From contig JANQSN010000043.1 of the NCBI GenBank assembly GCA_028284045.1, forward strand, positions 21,229 to 85,228: a stretch of DNA of 64,000 nt, given 5' to 3'. The DNA comes from Alphaproteobacteria bacterium (GTDB lineage Bacteria > Pseudomonadota > Alphaproteobacteria > DSM-16000 > Inquilinaceae). Each line of letters starts with the position of its first letter. The first letter of the stretch is position 1. This document shows, one piece after another, positions 37,528 through 46,024 of this stretch. Below the pieces are notes generated by a model. It was not told the origin of the DNA. It saw only the letters and a program-made list of their open reading frames with translations, and made no database searches. A program made the position numbers and the translations under genes.

Positions 37528-37881
37528 TCAGCCGGCCGCCTCGCCCCCCTTGGGGCCCCAGAACACCACCCACACCACCAGGTCGTCTGTGAAGTCGACG
37601 AAGCGGTGGGAGACGCCGGCCGGCACGAACAGCATGTCGCCGGGTTCGAAGGCGCTGCGCTCCTCCCCCCGGATGAAGGTGCCGAAGCCGTGCATGACGA
37701 CGTAGATCTCGTCCTGGTCATGCGGGGCCTGATCGTCCGTCAGGCGCGGTACGTAGAGCCCGGCGCGCATGGAGCCGTGGCGCAGCACCTCGGTGAACGG
37801 GCGTCCGGGCTTATGGGGCAGATTGGCTCTGGCGGTCTCCAGCGCGAACAACCAGTCGGTCTCTCGGGGCATACTGTTCAT
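37528..37881 (-). CDS. Small cupin-domain protein
   Basis: 117 residues. A single cupin barrel: motif 1 spans APHDQDEIYVVMHGFGTFIRG and motif 2 is PGDMLFVPAGVSHRFVDF, giving His and Glu as candidate metal ligands. Such proteins bind a metal or a small ligand, but no reaction can be assigned. ATGA overlap with the upstream acetyltransferase gene implies coupled translation. Confidence 0.8.
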   Translation of the reverse strand: MNSMPRETDWLFALETARANLPHKPGRPFTEVLRHGSMRAGLYVPRLTDDQAPHDQDEIYVVMHGFGTFIRGEERSAFEPGDMLFVPAGVSHRFVDFTDDLVVWVVFWGPKGGEAAG

Positions 37882-38357
37882 CAGGCGATCAACTCGTAGA
37901 CGGTCCAGTGGGTCTTGCCCGCCACCTTGTCGTAGAAGGCGCGGGCGCGGTAGTTGTCGTCGGCGGTGATCCAGCGCAGCTTGGACCAGCCGCGCGATTG
38001 CGCCTGGCCCGCGACATGGCCGATCAGGGCCGCCGCCGCCCCGTTGCCACGCGCTTGCGGATCGACGAACAGATCGTCCAGGAAGCCGACGATCGTGCCG
38101 CGCAGCGGGTTCGGCATCTCCCGATAATGCGCCAACCCGACCGCGGTGCCGTCGCCGCCGCGCGCCAGCACGCCTTCCACGACATGGCCGGGGTCCATCA
38201 GCCAGTCCCAGGTCGTCGCCACCGACGCCGGCGTCTGCGCGACCGCGTAGAACCGGGCATAGCCGGCGAACAGCCGGGCCCATTCCGGCCGGTCGTCCGC
38301 CGACAGCGGCGTCACCGTGATGCGGTCGGGAGAGGCGGACATCGGGGTCAGGGACAT
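37881..38357 (-). CDS. GNAT-family N-acetyltransferase
   Basis: 158 residues. The acetyl-CoA loop motif A is [17 protein letters not shown] (Q-x-x-G-x-G type), followed by [18 protein letters not shown], the usual beta5-alpha4 region. The substrate is unknown. It is divergent from thrS and overlaps the cupin gene at its stop. Confidence 0.85.
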   Translation of the reverse strand: MSLTPMSASPDRITVTPLSADDRPEWARLFAGYARFYAVAQTPASVATTWDWLMDPGHVVEGVLARGGDGTAVGLAHYREMPNPLRGTIVGFLDDLFVDPQARGNGAAAALIGHVAGQAQSRGWSKLRWITADDNYRARAFYDKVAGKTHWTVYELIA

Positions 38358-38568
38358 GGATGGGTCGGGGATGATCGGGCGGGGCCGGGGCCGGCGGCGG
38401 ATTTGCCCAGAGTCGGCCGCGAACTACACCACACGGGCGCAACGCTGTCGAGGCCGGGTCCCGATTTCCGCCGGTCGACAAGCCGGGGGTCGCGCCCCAT
38501 CTGAAGGTGGTCGACAGGGTGCGGGCAATCGGGCCGGCGGCGCATACCGGCTGCCAGGCCGCGTTTCA

Positions 38569-38596
38569 TTGACAGTTAATGGCGTTTGCCTACTCT
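38569..38596 (+). promoter_or_regulatory. Sigma-70-type promoter of thrS-infC
   Basis: TTGACA at 38569-38574, a 16-base spacer and TACTCT at 38591-38596. The -35 box is a perfect consensus. It lies about 70-95 bases upstream of the thrS ATG, in the 307-base gap between the divergent GNAT and thrS genes. The remaining part of that gap shows nothing else I can name. Confidence 0.65.
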
Positions 38597-38664
38597 CGCG
38601 CCGGCGATTCCAGACACCGGCCGTCAAGCCGGCGTCCAACGGGTTAAGGACATGGGGTTGGGCC

Positions 38665-40644
38665 ATGGCCGACGATGCGGCCGCCGACGCGGTAGATAGT
38701 CAAGCAGGCGTGACGATCGCGCTGCCCGATGGCAGCCGGCGGGGCTTCGCCGGGCCGGTGACCGGCCGCCAGATTGCCGAGGCGATCGGGCCGGGCCTCG
38801 CCAAGGCGGCGATCGCCGTCGAGGTCGATGGCGCGGTGCGCGACCTCGCCCATGAGATCGCCGCCGATGCGGCGGTGTCGATCGTCACCCGCACCTCCGA
38901 CGCCGCGCTGGCGCTGATCCGCCACGACGCCGCCCATGTCATGGCGGAGGCGGTGCAGGCGCTCTATCCCGGCACGCAGGTGACCATCGGTCCGGCGATC
39001 GAGCACGGCTTCTACTACGACTTCGCGCGGGCCGAGCCGTTCACGCCCGACGACTTGGTGGCGATCGAGGCGAAGATGCGCGAGATCGTCGCCCAGGGTG
39101 CTGCCTTCCGCCGGGAGGTGTGGGACCGCGACGCGGCGATCGCCCATTTCGAGGGGCTCGGCGAGACCTACAAGGCGGAGATCATCCGCGACCTGCCCGA
39201 GGGGGAGGAGATCTCGATCTACTACCAGGGCGAATGGCACGATCTCTGCCGCGGGCCGCATATGCCGACGACGGCGCATGTCGGCCAGGCGTTCAAGCTG
39301 ATGAAGCTGGCCGGCGCCTATTGGCGCGGCGACAGCGCCAACGCCATGCTGCAGCGGATCTACGGCACGGCCTGGCGCGATCAGAAGGAGCTGGACGCCC
39401 ATCAGAGGATGCTGGAGGAGGCGGAGAAGCGCGACCACCGCCGCCTCGGCCGCGAGATGGACCTCTACCATTTCCAGGAGGAGGCGCCGGGCGCCATCTT
39501 CTGGCACCACAAGGGCTGGGTGCTGTTCCGGCAGTTGGTCGACTACATGCGCGCCCGCCAGGAGGACGCCGGCTATACAGAGATCAGCACGCCCGGCGTG
39601 ATGGACCGCTCGCTGTGGGAGACGTCGGGCCACTGGTCGACCTTCCGCGAGAACATGTACACGACCGAGACGGAAGACGGCCGCGTCTTCGCGCTGAAGC
39701 CGATGAACTGCCCCGGCGGCATTCAGGTGTTCCGCCAGGGCATCACCAGCTACCGCGACCTGCCCCAGCGCATCGCGGAGTTCGGCCGGGTCAACCGCTA
39801 CGAAGCCTCCGGCGCGCTGCACGGGCTGATGCGGGTGCGCGAGTTCACCCAGGACGACGCGCATATCTTCTGCACGGTCGAGCAGGTCGAGGACGAATGC
39901 CGCACGGTGATCGAGTTGATCCTCGACATCTACCGCGACTTCGGCTTCGAGGACGTGCGCATCAAGTTCTCCGACCGGCCGGAGAAGCGCATCGGCTCCG
40001 ATGCGGTGTGGGATCGGCTGGAGGCGGCGCTGAAGGGCGCGCTGGACCATATGGGCCAGCCCTACAGCCTGAACCCGGGGGAAGGCGCCTTCTACGGCCC
40101 GAAGCTGGAGTTCGTGCTGCGCGACGCGATCGGGCGCGACTGGCAATGCGGCACGCTGCAGGTCGACATGAACCTGCCGGAGCGCTTCGGCACCTACTAT
40201 ATCGGCGAGGACAACCAGCGCCACACGCCGGTGATGCTGCACCGGGCGCTGTTCGGCTCGATCGAGCGGTTCTGCGGCATCCTGATCGAGCACTATGCCG
40301 GCAAGCTGCCCTTGTGGCTGGCGCCGACGCAAGCGGTGGTGGCGACGGTGACCAACGACGCCGACGACTATGCGCGCCGCGTCGTCGGGCGGCTGCGCGC
40401 CGCCGGTATTAGGGCCGAGGCCGATCTGCGCAACGAGAAGATCACCTACAAGGTGCGCGAGCACAGCCTGGCCAAGGTGCCGGTGATGCTGGTCGCCGGC
40501 CGGCGCGAAGCGGCGGACGCTACGGTGGCGCTGCGGCGGCTCGGCGGCAAGGACCAGGAAATCCTTGCTCTCGACGATGCGATTCCTAAACTCGTGGAAG
40601 AGGCGCAGTCGCCGCTGGTGCGGCGGTGGACCGACGCGGCTTGA
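38665..40644 (+). CDS. thrS: Threonyl-tRNA synthetase
   Basis: 659 residues. Domains in order: TGS (about 12-75), editing domain with HDAAH (H87, H91) and [12 protein letters not shown], class II catalytic core with the zinc Cys in KPMNCPGG and motif-2-like [17 protein letters not shown], and a C-terminal anticodon-binding domain (about 560-659). The start at 38665 aligns with the family N-terminus; earlier in-frame starts would include the promoter. It is followed after 179 bases by infC, the classical arrangement. Confidence 0.98.
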   Translation: MADDAAADAVDSQAGVTIALPDGSRRGFAGPVTGRQIAEAIGPGLAKAAIAVEVDGAVRDLAHEIAADAAVSIVTRTSDAALALIRHDAAHVMAEAVQALYPGTQVTIGPAIEHGFYYDFARAEPFTPDDLVAIEAKMREIVAQGAAFRREVWDRDAAIAHFEGLGETYKAEIIRDLPEGEEISIYYQGEWHDLCRGPHMPTTAHVGQAFKLMKLAGAYWRGDSANAMLQRIYGTAWRDQKELDAHQRMLEEAEKRDHRRLGREMDLYHFQEEAPGAIFWHHKGWVLFRQLVDYMRARQEDAGYTEISTPGVMDRSLWETSGHWSTFRENMYTTETEDGRVFALKPMNCPGGIQVFRQGITSYRDLPQRIAEFGRVNRYEASGALHGLMRVREFTQDDAHIFCTVEQVEDECRTVIELILDIYRDFGFEDVRIKFSDRPEKRIGSDAVWDRLEAALKGALDHMGQPYSLNPGEGAFYGPKLEFVLRDAIGRDWQCGTLQVDMNLPERFGTYYIGEDNQRHTPVMLHRALFGSIERFCGILIEHYAGKLPLWLAPTQAVVATVTNDADDYARRVVGRLRAAGIRAEADLRNEKITYKVREHSLAKVPVMLVAGRREAADATVALRRLGGKDQEILALDDAIPKLVEEAQSPLVRRWTDAA

Positions 40645-40810
40645 CGGTGCCGATCCGGCTGCCGCCGGTCGGGCGCTAGAGCTTAAGCCCGTAGCCGCGC
40701 CGCTCTGGTCAAGCAGGCTGCCAAGGTGGCGGGTGGGGCGGCGATGGCCGGCACCGCACGGCCACCCGCCTTATCGTCATCCCATCACGCATCAACGGCT
40801 GAACAGCGAA

Positions 40811-40826
40811 GAGGAGGAGATCCATA
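40811..40826 (+). promoter_or_regulatory. Shine-Dalgarno and ATA start of infC
   Basis: GAGGAGGAGA at 40811-40820 is followed four bases later by ATA GCC AGA CCA. This is in frame with the conserved IF3 core. No ATG or TTG start with comparable spacing exists in frame between it and the conserved GPRVNEDI block. Rare initiation codons on infC are the known basis of IF3 autoregulation. Confidence 0.65.
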
Positions 40827-41360
40827 GCCAGACCACCGCATGCCAGCCCGCCGGCCAAGGAAGGGCCGCGGGTGAATGAGGACATCGACTCTCCGATGGT
40901 CCGTCTCGTGGACCAGAACGGGGAGATGATCGGCGTCGTACCGGTTCACGAAGCCGTGGCCCGCGCCGATGATGTCGGCCTCGATCTCGTCGAGATTTCA
41001 CCGAATGCCGACCCCCCGGTCTGCAAGATACTCGACTACGGAAAATTCAAATACGAGAGCCAAAAGAAGAAAAACGAGGCGCGCAAACGTCAGAAGATCA
41101 TCGAGGTCAAGGAAATCAAGCTGCGACCCAATATCGATGATCACGACTATGACGTGAAGATGCGCAATACGCAGCGATTTCTGCAGGACGGCGATAAAGT
41201 CAAGGTGACCATGCGGTTCCGCGGGCGCGAGTTGGCGCATCAGGACCTGGGCATGAACCTGCTGGTTCGGGTGCGCGACCAGTTCGCCGAGCTGGCGAAG
41301 GTCGAGCAGATGCCGCGCATGGAAGGCCGTCAGATGGTGATGGTTCTGGCACCGAAATAG
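40824..41360 (+). CDS. infC: Translation initiation factor IF-3
   Basis: 178 residues if read from the ATA at 40824, beginning (I/M)[19 protein letters not shown], which matches the usual start of alphaproteobacterial IF3. The N-terminal domain has [15 protein letters not shown] and [20 protein letters not shown], the linker is Lys-rich, and the C-terminal domain has [15 protein letters not shown] and MRFRGRE. Starting instead at 40872 would remove the strong ribosome site and the conserved first 16 residues. ATA is a poor start for normal ribosomes, which would let IF3 repress its own synthesis. Confidence 0.93.
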   Translation: MARPPHASPPAKEGPRVNEDIDSPMVRLVDQNGEMIGVVPVHEAVARADDVGLDLVEISPNADPPVCKILDYGKFKYESQKKKNEARKRQKIIEVKEIKLRPNIDDHDYDVKMRNTQRFLQDGDKVKVTMRFRGRELAHQDLGMNLLVRVRDQFAELAKVEQMPRMEGRQMVMVLAPK

Positions 41361-41363
41361 CAC

Positions 41364-41404
41364 GCACGCGGGCGGGGTTGGGCAAACCAACCCCGCCCGC
41401 GTGC
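41364..41404 (+). terminator. Strong stem-loop after infC
   Basis: A perfect 18-bp stem, GCACGCGGGCGGGGTTGG / CCAACCCCGCCCGCGTGC, encloses the loop GCAAA. It starts three bases after the infC stop. There is no T-run but the stem is exceptionally stable. Confidence 0.75.
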
Positions 41405-41456
41405 CGCTACGGTCTACGCGGTTCCCGTCACCGCTGATCGAACCTGCCGTGCCCGA

Positions 41457-41492
41457 ACGGCGTCACCCGGCAGCCTGGCCGGGTGACGCCGT
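41457..41492 (-). terminator. Stem-loop downstream of the PAS_5 gene
   Basis: A perfect 15-bp stem, ACGGCGTCACCCGGC / GCCGGGTGACGCCGT, encloses a six-base loop. It lies 17 bases beyond the stop of the minus-strand gene at 41509 and faces the infC terminator, so the two convergent genes each have their own hairpin. Confidence 0.6.
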
Positions 41493-41508
41493 CGCGCGTC
41501 GGCCGGTA

Positions 41509-41988
41509 TCAGGCGGCCGCGCGGCGCAACTGGATGGCCGTGCCCACGAGGCCGCCGAGCAGCCAGCGGACATGGCCGTTGGCGTCCTGCAGCGGCATGA
41601 GTACCCGCTCGTAGTCGAGCTGGCGGCCGGCGCGGTTGACGAAACGATGGCGCGAGCAGATCGGCTGCCGGCGGTCCGCCGCCAGCGTATAGTCGTGCAC
41701 GATCTCCGGCGCCTCGTAGGCGAGGTCGATGTCCTCCAGCGCGCTGCCGGCAAGGTCCATGGCGAACAGCGTCGCCACGCCGGGGCCGCACAGGGCGAAG
41801 CGGAAGCGCGGGGCGTCGTCACAGACATCGACCAGGAACGTGTCCGCCAGGTACTCGCGGATCTCTTCCGGCACGATTTCGTCGCGGCGCGGCATGGCGC
41901 GCGGCCCGCGCTTGGCTTCCCAATAGGCGGCGAGGCCGGCCAGCGTCTCGTCGCGTATGGTCAGGCCATGGCTGGTCTGGAGAGTCAT
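41509..41988 (-). CDS. PAS_5-family (PF07310-like) sensory protein
   Basis: 159 residues. The opening YWEAKRGPRAMPRRDEIVPEE followed by a FLVDV...FRFALCGPG block is the hallmark of the small PAS_5 proteins common in Rhodospirillales and related groups. The second half (HRFVNRAGRQLDYERVLMPL) completes a PAS-like fold. There is no output domain, so it must act through partners or ligand binding that cannot be named here. Monocistronic. Confidence 0.8.
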   Translation of the reverse strand: MTLQTSHGLTIRDETLAGLAAYWEAKRGPRAMPRRDEIVPEEIREYLADTFLVDVCDDAPRFRFALCGPGVATLFAMDLAGSALEDIDLAYEAPEIVHDYTLAADRRQPICSRHRFVNRAGRQLDYERVLMPLQDANGHVRWLLGGLVGTAIQLRRAAA

Positions 41989-42110
41989 GGGTCGTGTCCT
42001 TCCCCAAGGAGCAAGTGGTGGCCGTTTCTTTTTGCCGGCCCTTGTTTGCTTAGAAGCCTAACACTCTCCACGGTTGCTTGCGAATCCGAACGGGACCTTC
42101 GCCCATCATT

Positions 42111-42842
42111 TTATGCAATCCAGACCTGCGCATTCAGCGTGAGGGCGAGATCGCGGGCGGCGTCGCCGCGATTCACCGCGATCTCCACCAGGTCCAGGCT
42201 GTTGCGATACCAGAACGGCGTGCCGGCGGGGACCGCGCCGAAGGTGCGAGCCGGCCCGATGGTGGCGGTATCGCCGCCGGTGCCGATCCGTGCCTCCGGC
42301 GCCAGCGCGTCGGCCGGGATCCCGGTCATCGCATTGCCGAATCCGTCGATGTAGACGACCCGGTCGCGCGGCGCGGGATCGGCCGCGGTCAGCCCGGCGG
42401 GCGCCGTCGCGCGCGGCGTGCCGGCGGCGAGATGGGCCGCCACCGGCGCGAACAGGTCGCGTCCGTGGAAGCTGGCCGACAGCGCCGCCGGCCGCCAGGT
42501 GATGCGCTCGACGCCCACGGCGCCGGCCTGGGCCGCCGCCACGGCGAACAGCCCGTTGTCCGGCCCGACCAGCCGCCGCCCATCGACCTCGACGATGACG
42601 GCCGGCCGCGCCGTGCCGACGCCCGGATCGACCACGGCGACGATGATCGCTCCGGCCGGCGCGCGCGCCACCAGGGCCGCCAGCAGATGGGCGGCAAGGT
42701 CGGGCCGGAAGGCCGGCGCATCGTGCATCAGATCGATCACCGGGACGCCCGGCGCGATCTCGGCAATCGCCGCCTTCATCTGCCCGACATAGGGGCCGTT
42801 CCAGCCGAAATCGGTGAACAAGAGGATCATCCTGGATGCCAT
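42111..42842 (-). CDS. SAM hydrolase/adenosyltransferase (DUF62)
   Basis: 243 residues. The N-terminal LLFTDFGWNGPYVGQMKA and the central VVDPGVGT...LVGPDNGLF are characteristic of the SAM hydroxide adenosyltransferase family, relatives of fluorinase/chlorinase. The C-terminal domain has VVYIDGFGNAMTG. The expected reaction is SAM + water to adenosine + methionine. The halogenase-specific insertion is not evident, so hydrolysis is the safer call. Divergent from the gene at 42914. Confidence 0.9.
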   Translation of the reverse strand: MASRMILLFTDFGWNGPYVGQMKAAIAEIAPGVPVIDLMHDAPAFRPDLAAHLLAALVARAPAGAIIVAVVDPGVGTARPAVIVEVDGRRLVGPDNGLFAVAAAQAGAVGVERITWRPAALSASFHGRDLFAPVAAHLAAGTPRATAPAGLTAADPAPRDRVVYIDGFGNAMTGIPADALAPEARIGTGGDTATIGPARTFGAVPAGTPFWYRNSLDLVEIAVNRGDAARDLALTLNAQVWIA

Positions 42843-42913
42843 CCCGTTGCGACCTTGTCTTGATTCTGTTACTCTATATTTGATCTCTTCTTCGAGAAAT
42901 CGGAGAAATTTAA

Positions 42914-44419
42914 ATGAAATTGAGTTTAGATGCTTCCATCTCCGGGCTGCGCCGTCTCTTCCAGGGGCAGGACGCGGACGCTGAGGGGCGCAAGGGCAGT
43001 CGCGCCGGATGGGCGATCGACACCGTCGACTTCTCGTTCCTGACGCTGGAGGAGATCATCCGGACGGAGCCGGGCAGCCTCGGCGAGACCCTGCATATCA
43101 TCTCGCTGCGCAGCTTCAAGCAGGCGCTGGGCGAGGAATGGAACCAGTTCGCCAAGAAGGTCCAGCTCATCGCCGAAAGCGTGGTGCGCCGCCATCTCGG
43201 GCGCAAGGGGGCCGCCGGCATGCAGGACGACGACACCTTCGTGCTGTCCTTCGTCTCCCTGCCCAAGCCGGAGGCGGATCAGCTTTGCCGGCTGATCGCC
43301 ATCGACTTCATGAAGATCCTGATCGGCGAGCGGTTCGCCGATGCGGCGATCCGCGTGGGCGAGGTCTCCCGCGACCGCGTGCTGCGGGGCGACGGGACGC
43401 TCGACCTGGCGGCGATGGACGCCGCTATCGATCGGGCCACCCCTAACGTGCTGAGCGCGGAGGGCGAACTGGTCGCGACCGCCGGCGCCCTGGGCATCGC
43501 GGCGGAGGAGGCGCTGGACGAAGCGACCGCCGACAGCGCCGCGGCGGTCAGCGCCTATCTGATGTCCGGGCGCGCGGCGAGCGAGCCGCGCTGGGTCTCG
43601 CTCGCCTGGCCGCCGCCGGACCTGAAGCGGCCGCAGGCCCTGGCAATCCCGCCGGTCGATCCGCGCGACGATGTGCCGGAAGGGCTGTCGCTGGGCTTCC
43701 GGCCGGTGTGGAACGCCCATCATGGCCGCATCGATACCTATCGGGTGGTGCCCGTCATGGCGGCGGAGGACGGCGGCGCCGGCGCGGTGGAGGCGGCTTT
43801 CCTGCCTCCGCGGGCGCGCCTGTGGAGCCGGCTCAACCGCGCCTTCGCCGTGCTGTTCTGCGCGCTCGGCCAGATCGAGCGGAACATCGAGGCGCGCTGC
43901 GCCATGGAGCTGATCGTGCCGATCCCGTTCGCCGCGACGGCCATGCCGGCGCGGGCGATCCTGGAGGATGTGCTGAAATACTTCCCCGATCCGGCGCGCG
44001 CGCGCCATCTCTATCTGGAGCTGATGGACGTGCCGGACACGGTCGACGACCGCACCGTCGCCGAGGCCGTCCGGTGGCTGCAGGGACTGTGCCGGGACGT
44101 GCTGGTGAGTTGCGACGGGGCCGACGGCGGGGTGGTGATGCCGCCCTTGAAGGCGGCGCGGCCGCTGGCGGTCGGCTGCGACCTGTCCGGGCGAAAGGTC
44201 GGCGACCCGAAGCGGTTCATCCCGCGTTTCACCAAGGCGATCGGGCCGCAGGGATGCTATTTCTGGGGCTTGAGCGGACGCACCGGGTTCGCCGCGGCGC
44301 GGGCGGCCGGGGGCCTGTTCGTCAACGGCGACGCGGCCCGGCCGGGCGATCCGACGGCCGCGGCCATCCTCGCCGATCCGTTAGCGGTCGCGGCCGACAT
44401 CGCCGTGGCCGCCGGTTGA
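42914..44419 (+). CDS. Unrecognised protein, possibly a degenerate GGDEF-EAL scaffold
   Basis: 501 residues, cytosolic, no signal or membrane segment. I do not recognise a firm family. Residues about 100-140 (MQDDDTFVLSFVSLPKPEAD) resemble the neighbourhood of a GGDEF signature without the signature. Residues about 255-480 (GFRPVWNAHHGRIDTYRVVP, then LYLELMDVPDTVDD and a helical-strand alternation) resemble an EAL barrel lacking the EAL/E-DD catalytic motifs. If so, it would be a catalytically dead c-di-GMP-type regulator. The ATG at 42914 follows GAGAAAT. The stop is 31 bases before the LysE-family gene. Confidence 0.6.
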   Translation: MKLSLDASISGLRRLFQGQDADAEGRKGSRAGWAIDTVDFSFLTLEEIIRTEPGSLGETLHIISLRSFKQALGEEWNQFAKKVQLIAESVVRRHLGRKGAAGMQDDDTFVLSFVSLPKPEADQLCRLIAIDFMKILIGERFADAAIRVGEVSRDRVLRGDGTLDLAAMDAAIDRATPNVLSAEGELVATAGALGIAAEEALDEATADSAAAVSAYLMSGRAASEPRWVSLAWPPPDLKRPQALAIPPVDPRDDVPEGLSLGFRPVWNAHHGRIDTYRVVPVMAAEDGGAGAVEAAFLPPRARLWSRLNRAFAVLFCALGQIERNIEARCAMELIVPIPFAATAMPARAILEDVLKYFPDPARARHLYLELMDVPDTVDDRTVAEAVRWLQGLCRDVLVSCDGADGGVVMPPLKAARPLAVGCDLSGRKVGDPKRFIPRFTKAIGPQGCYFWGLSGRTGFAAARAAGGLFVNGDAARPGDPTAAAILADPLAVAADIAVAAG

Positions 44420-44450
44420 GGCGGCGTCCGGGCCGGAGTTGTGGGTGGCG

Positions 44451-45080
44451 ATGACCTTGGAAACCTGGGCGATCTTCGTCCTCGTTGCGTTGGGGCCGGC
44501 GGTCAGTCCGGGGCCGGCGCTGCTGCTGACGCTGACCAATGCGCTGCGCTACGGGCCGCGGGCCGTCGTCTGGTCGGCGGCGGCGAATTCCACGGGCCTG
44601 GTGCTGGTGTCCTTGGCGGTGGCGCTGGGGCTGTCCGCGCTGCTCGCCGCCTCGACCATCGGCTTCGCCGCCTTGAAGGTGATCGGGGCCGGCTATCTGA
44701 TTTGGCTGGGCATCAAGGTGCTGCGCGACCGGCGCGGGTTCGTGCCGGACGGCGGGGCGGCCGGTGCGGGTGGCGGGCAGCCGGTGCCGGCGCACCTGTT
44801 CCGCCAGGCACTGCTGGTGGCGCTGACTAATCCCAAGGCGCTGGTGTTGATCGCGGCATTGCTGCCGCCCTTCCTCGACCCCGCGCGTCCGCTGTTGGCC
44901 CAGGCGGCCGTACTGGCCGTGACCTACAGCGTCTTGTGCTTCCTGGTGCATATCGGCGTCGGGCTGATCGCCGGGCGGGTGCGGCCGTGGCTGGCGTCGA
45001 ACCGCGGGGCCCGCATGGTGCGCCGAACCCTGGGGGGCCTGTTCATCGGCTTCGGCGCCGCGCTGGCGGCGGGGCGGTAG
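44451..45080 (+). CDS. LysE/RhtB-family amino-acid exporter
   Basis: 209 residues with about six membrane helices. The N-terminal SPGPALLLTLTNALRYG and the mid-protein QALLVALTNPKALVLIAALLPPF are family signatures. It exports an amino acid or derivative, substrate unknown. The ATG at 44451 is chosen; a GTG at 44439 is in frame. Followed by a hairpin at 45096-45141. Confidence 0.88.
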   Translation: MTLETWAIFVLVALGPAVSPGPALLLTLTNALRYGPRAVVWSAAANSTGLVLVSLAVALGLSALLAASTIGFAALKVIGAGYLIWLGIKVLRDRRGFVPDGGAAGAGGGQPVPAHLFRQALLVALTNPKALVLIAALLPPFLDPARPLLAQAAVLAVTYSVLCFLVHIGVGLIAGRVRPWLASNRGARMVRRTLGGLFIGFGAALAAGR

Positions 45081-45095
45081 AGCCTATTGCTTTGA

Positions 45096-45141
45096 CGCAT
45101 TTTCCAAGTCGCCGGGCGAATCCACCCGGCTCGGAAATGCG
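45096..45141 (+). terminator. Hairpin after the exporter gene
   Basis: Outer arms CGCATTTTCC and GGAAATGCG and inner arms GCCGGG / CCCGGC form a two-part stem beginning 16 bases after the stop codon. The same type of hairpin is widespread in related genomes, so it may also count as a repeat. Confidence 0.5.
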
Positions 45142-45149
45142 CCGGGTTC

Positions 45150-45388
45150 AATCGACATTCATCGCCGCCGCCGGTTGAAGCCCTCCCCCTCGATGGGGGA
45201 GGGTTGGGTGGGGGTGATGCTTGTCGGTGGTGAAGCCGGATCAAGAAGCACCTTTCGACGGCGCCGTTGGATGGGCACGGACGTTGCGGTGCGAGATGGG
45301 CACTTCGCAGGCGCTGATCTCATGCGGCGACATCACCCCCACCCTAACCCTCCCCCATCGAGGGGGAGGGAAGTTCTGAATGTCGATT
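45150..45388. repeat. Inverted REP-like pair with extended terminal repeats (MITE-like)
   Basis: Ends are AATCGACATTCA (45150-45161) and its exact complement TGAATGTCGATT (45377-45388). Inside are two 39-40-base repeats in opposite orientation, 45181-45219 and 45331-45370. Each is a palindrome around TCCCCCATCGAGGGGGA plus a CACCCCCACCC arm. The 111 bases between them hold no gene. Together with the flanks this is most of the 332-base gap 45081-45412. Confidence 0.75.
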
Positions 45389-45412
45389 GGACCTAGGCCC
45401 GCGGGCGCCGGC

Positions 45413-45901
45413 CTACCCGCCCAGGAAGTCGAGCAGTCCGTCGACCACGGCGTTGGGATGGCGCGCCGGTTCGCCGCTGCCGTCGCCCGGTCCTTCAGCT
45501 CGCTCCTCTGCCGGCTCGTCAGTCGGTTGGTCGGCCGGCTCGGCGGTCGGTGCCGGCGCCTCGGCGGGGGGCGCGGGCGACTCGACTTCCGCGGCTTCCG
45601 GCGTGGTCGGTGCCGGCGACCGTGGCGTCGAGGGGCGCGCCGGGGCCGACACCGCCGGCCGGTCGATCGGCTCGCCCAGCAAGGGGGCGCGGCCTTCGCT
45701 CAAGGTGAACAGGATCACGTAGATCGGGAAGGCGGCCGTCACCAGGATCAGGACCGCCGCCACGATGGCCAGCGCCAGCCGTCCGCCGGCGGACGGGGCC
45801 GTGCCGACGGGGGGTGGGGCGGTTGCGGTCGCGCCCGGTGCCGTTGCGCCCGGTGCCGTTGCGCCCGGTGCCGTTGCGCCCGGTGCCGTTGCGTACGTCA
45901 T
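45413..45901 (-). CDS. Single-pass membrane protein with Pro/Ala-rich low-complexity tail
   Basis: 162 residues from the ATG at 45901, preceded by GAGGTGACC. The N-terminus is (ATAPG)x4 encoded by 15-base tandem repeats. One hydrophobic segment (LALAIVAAVLILVTAAFPIYVILF) follows, then a long acidic Pro/Ala/Thr-rich, probably disordered region and a short hydrophobic end VVDGLLDFLGG. I do not recognise a family and propose no function. Divergent from the histidine kinase gene with a 123-base gap. Confidence 0.6.
   Translation of the reverse strand: MTYATAPGATAPGATAPGATAPGATATAPPPVGTAPSAGGRLALAIVAAVLILVTAAFPIYVILFTLSEGRAPLLGEPIDRPAVSAPARPSTPRSPAPTTPEAAEVESPAPPAEAPAPTAEPADQPTDEPAEERAEGPGDGSGEPARHPNAVVDGLLDFLGG
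45831..45890. repeat. Four perfect 15-bp tandem repeats
   Basis: Unit GCGCCCGGTGCCGTT, four exact copies, encoding the ATAPG repeats of the membrane protein at 45413. In frame, so variation in copy number would only change the length of the N-terminal tail. Confidence 0.9.
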
Positions 45902-46024
45902 GGTCACCTCAATTCCCGTCGACTACCATGGGCCTCGCGTTTTCGTCGGCCCGACCGGCACCCTCCAGGCGCGGCCCGATGGGGTCGACAAGGGACCGCG
46001 CCGCCGGGCGAACACCGGGAAGCC

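Noticed and set aside
45831..45890. CRISPR-like direct repeats
   Set aside because: Units are 15 bases, directly adjacent without spacers, and encode in-frame ATAPG.
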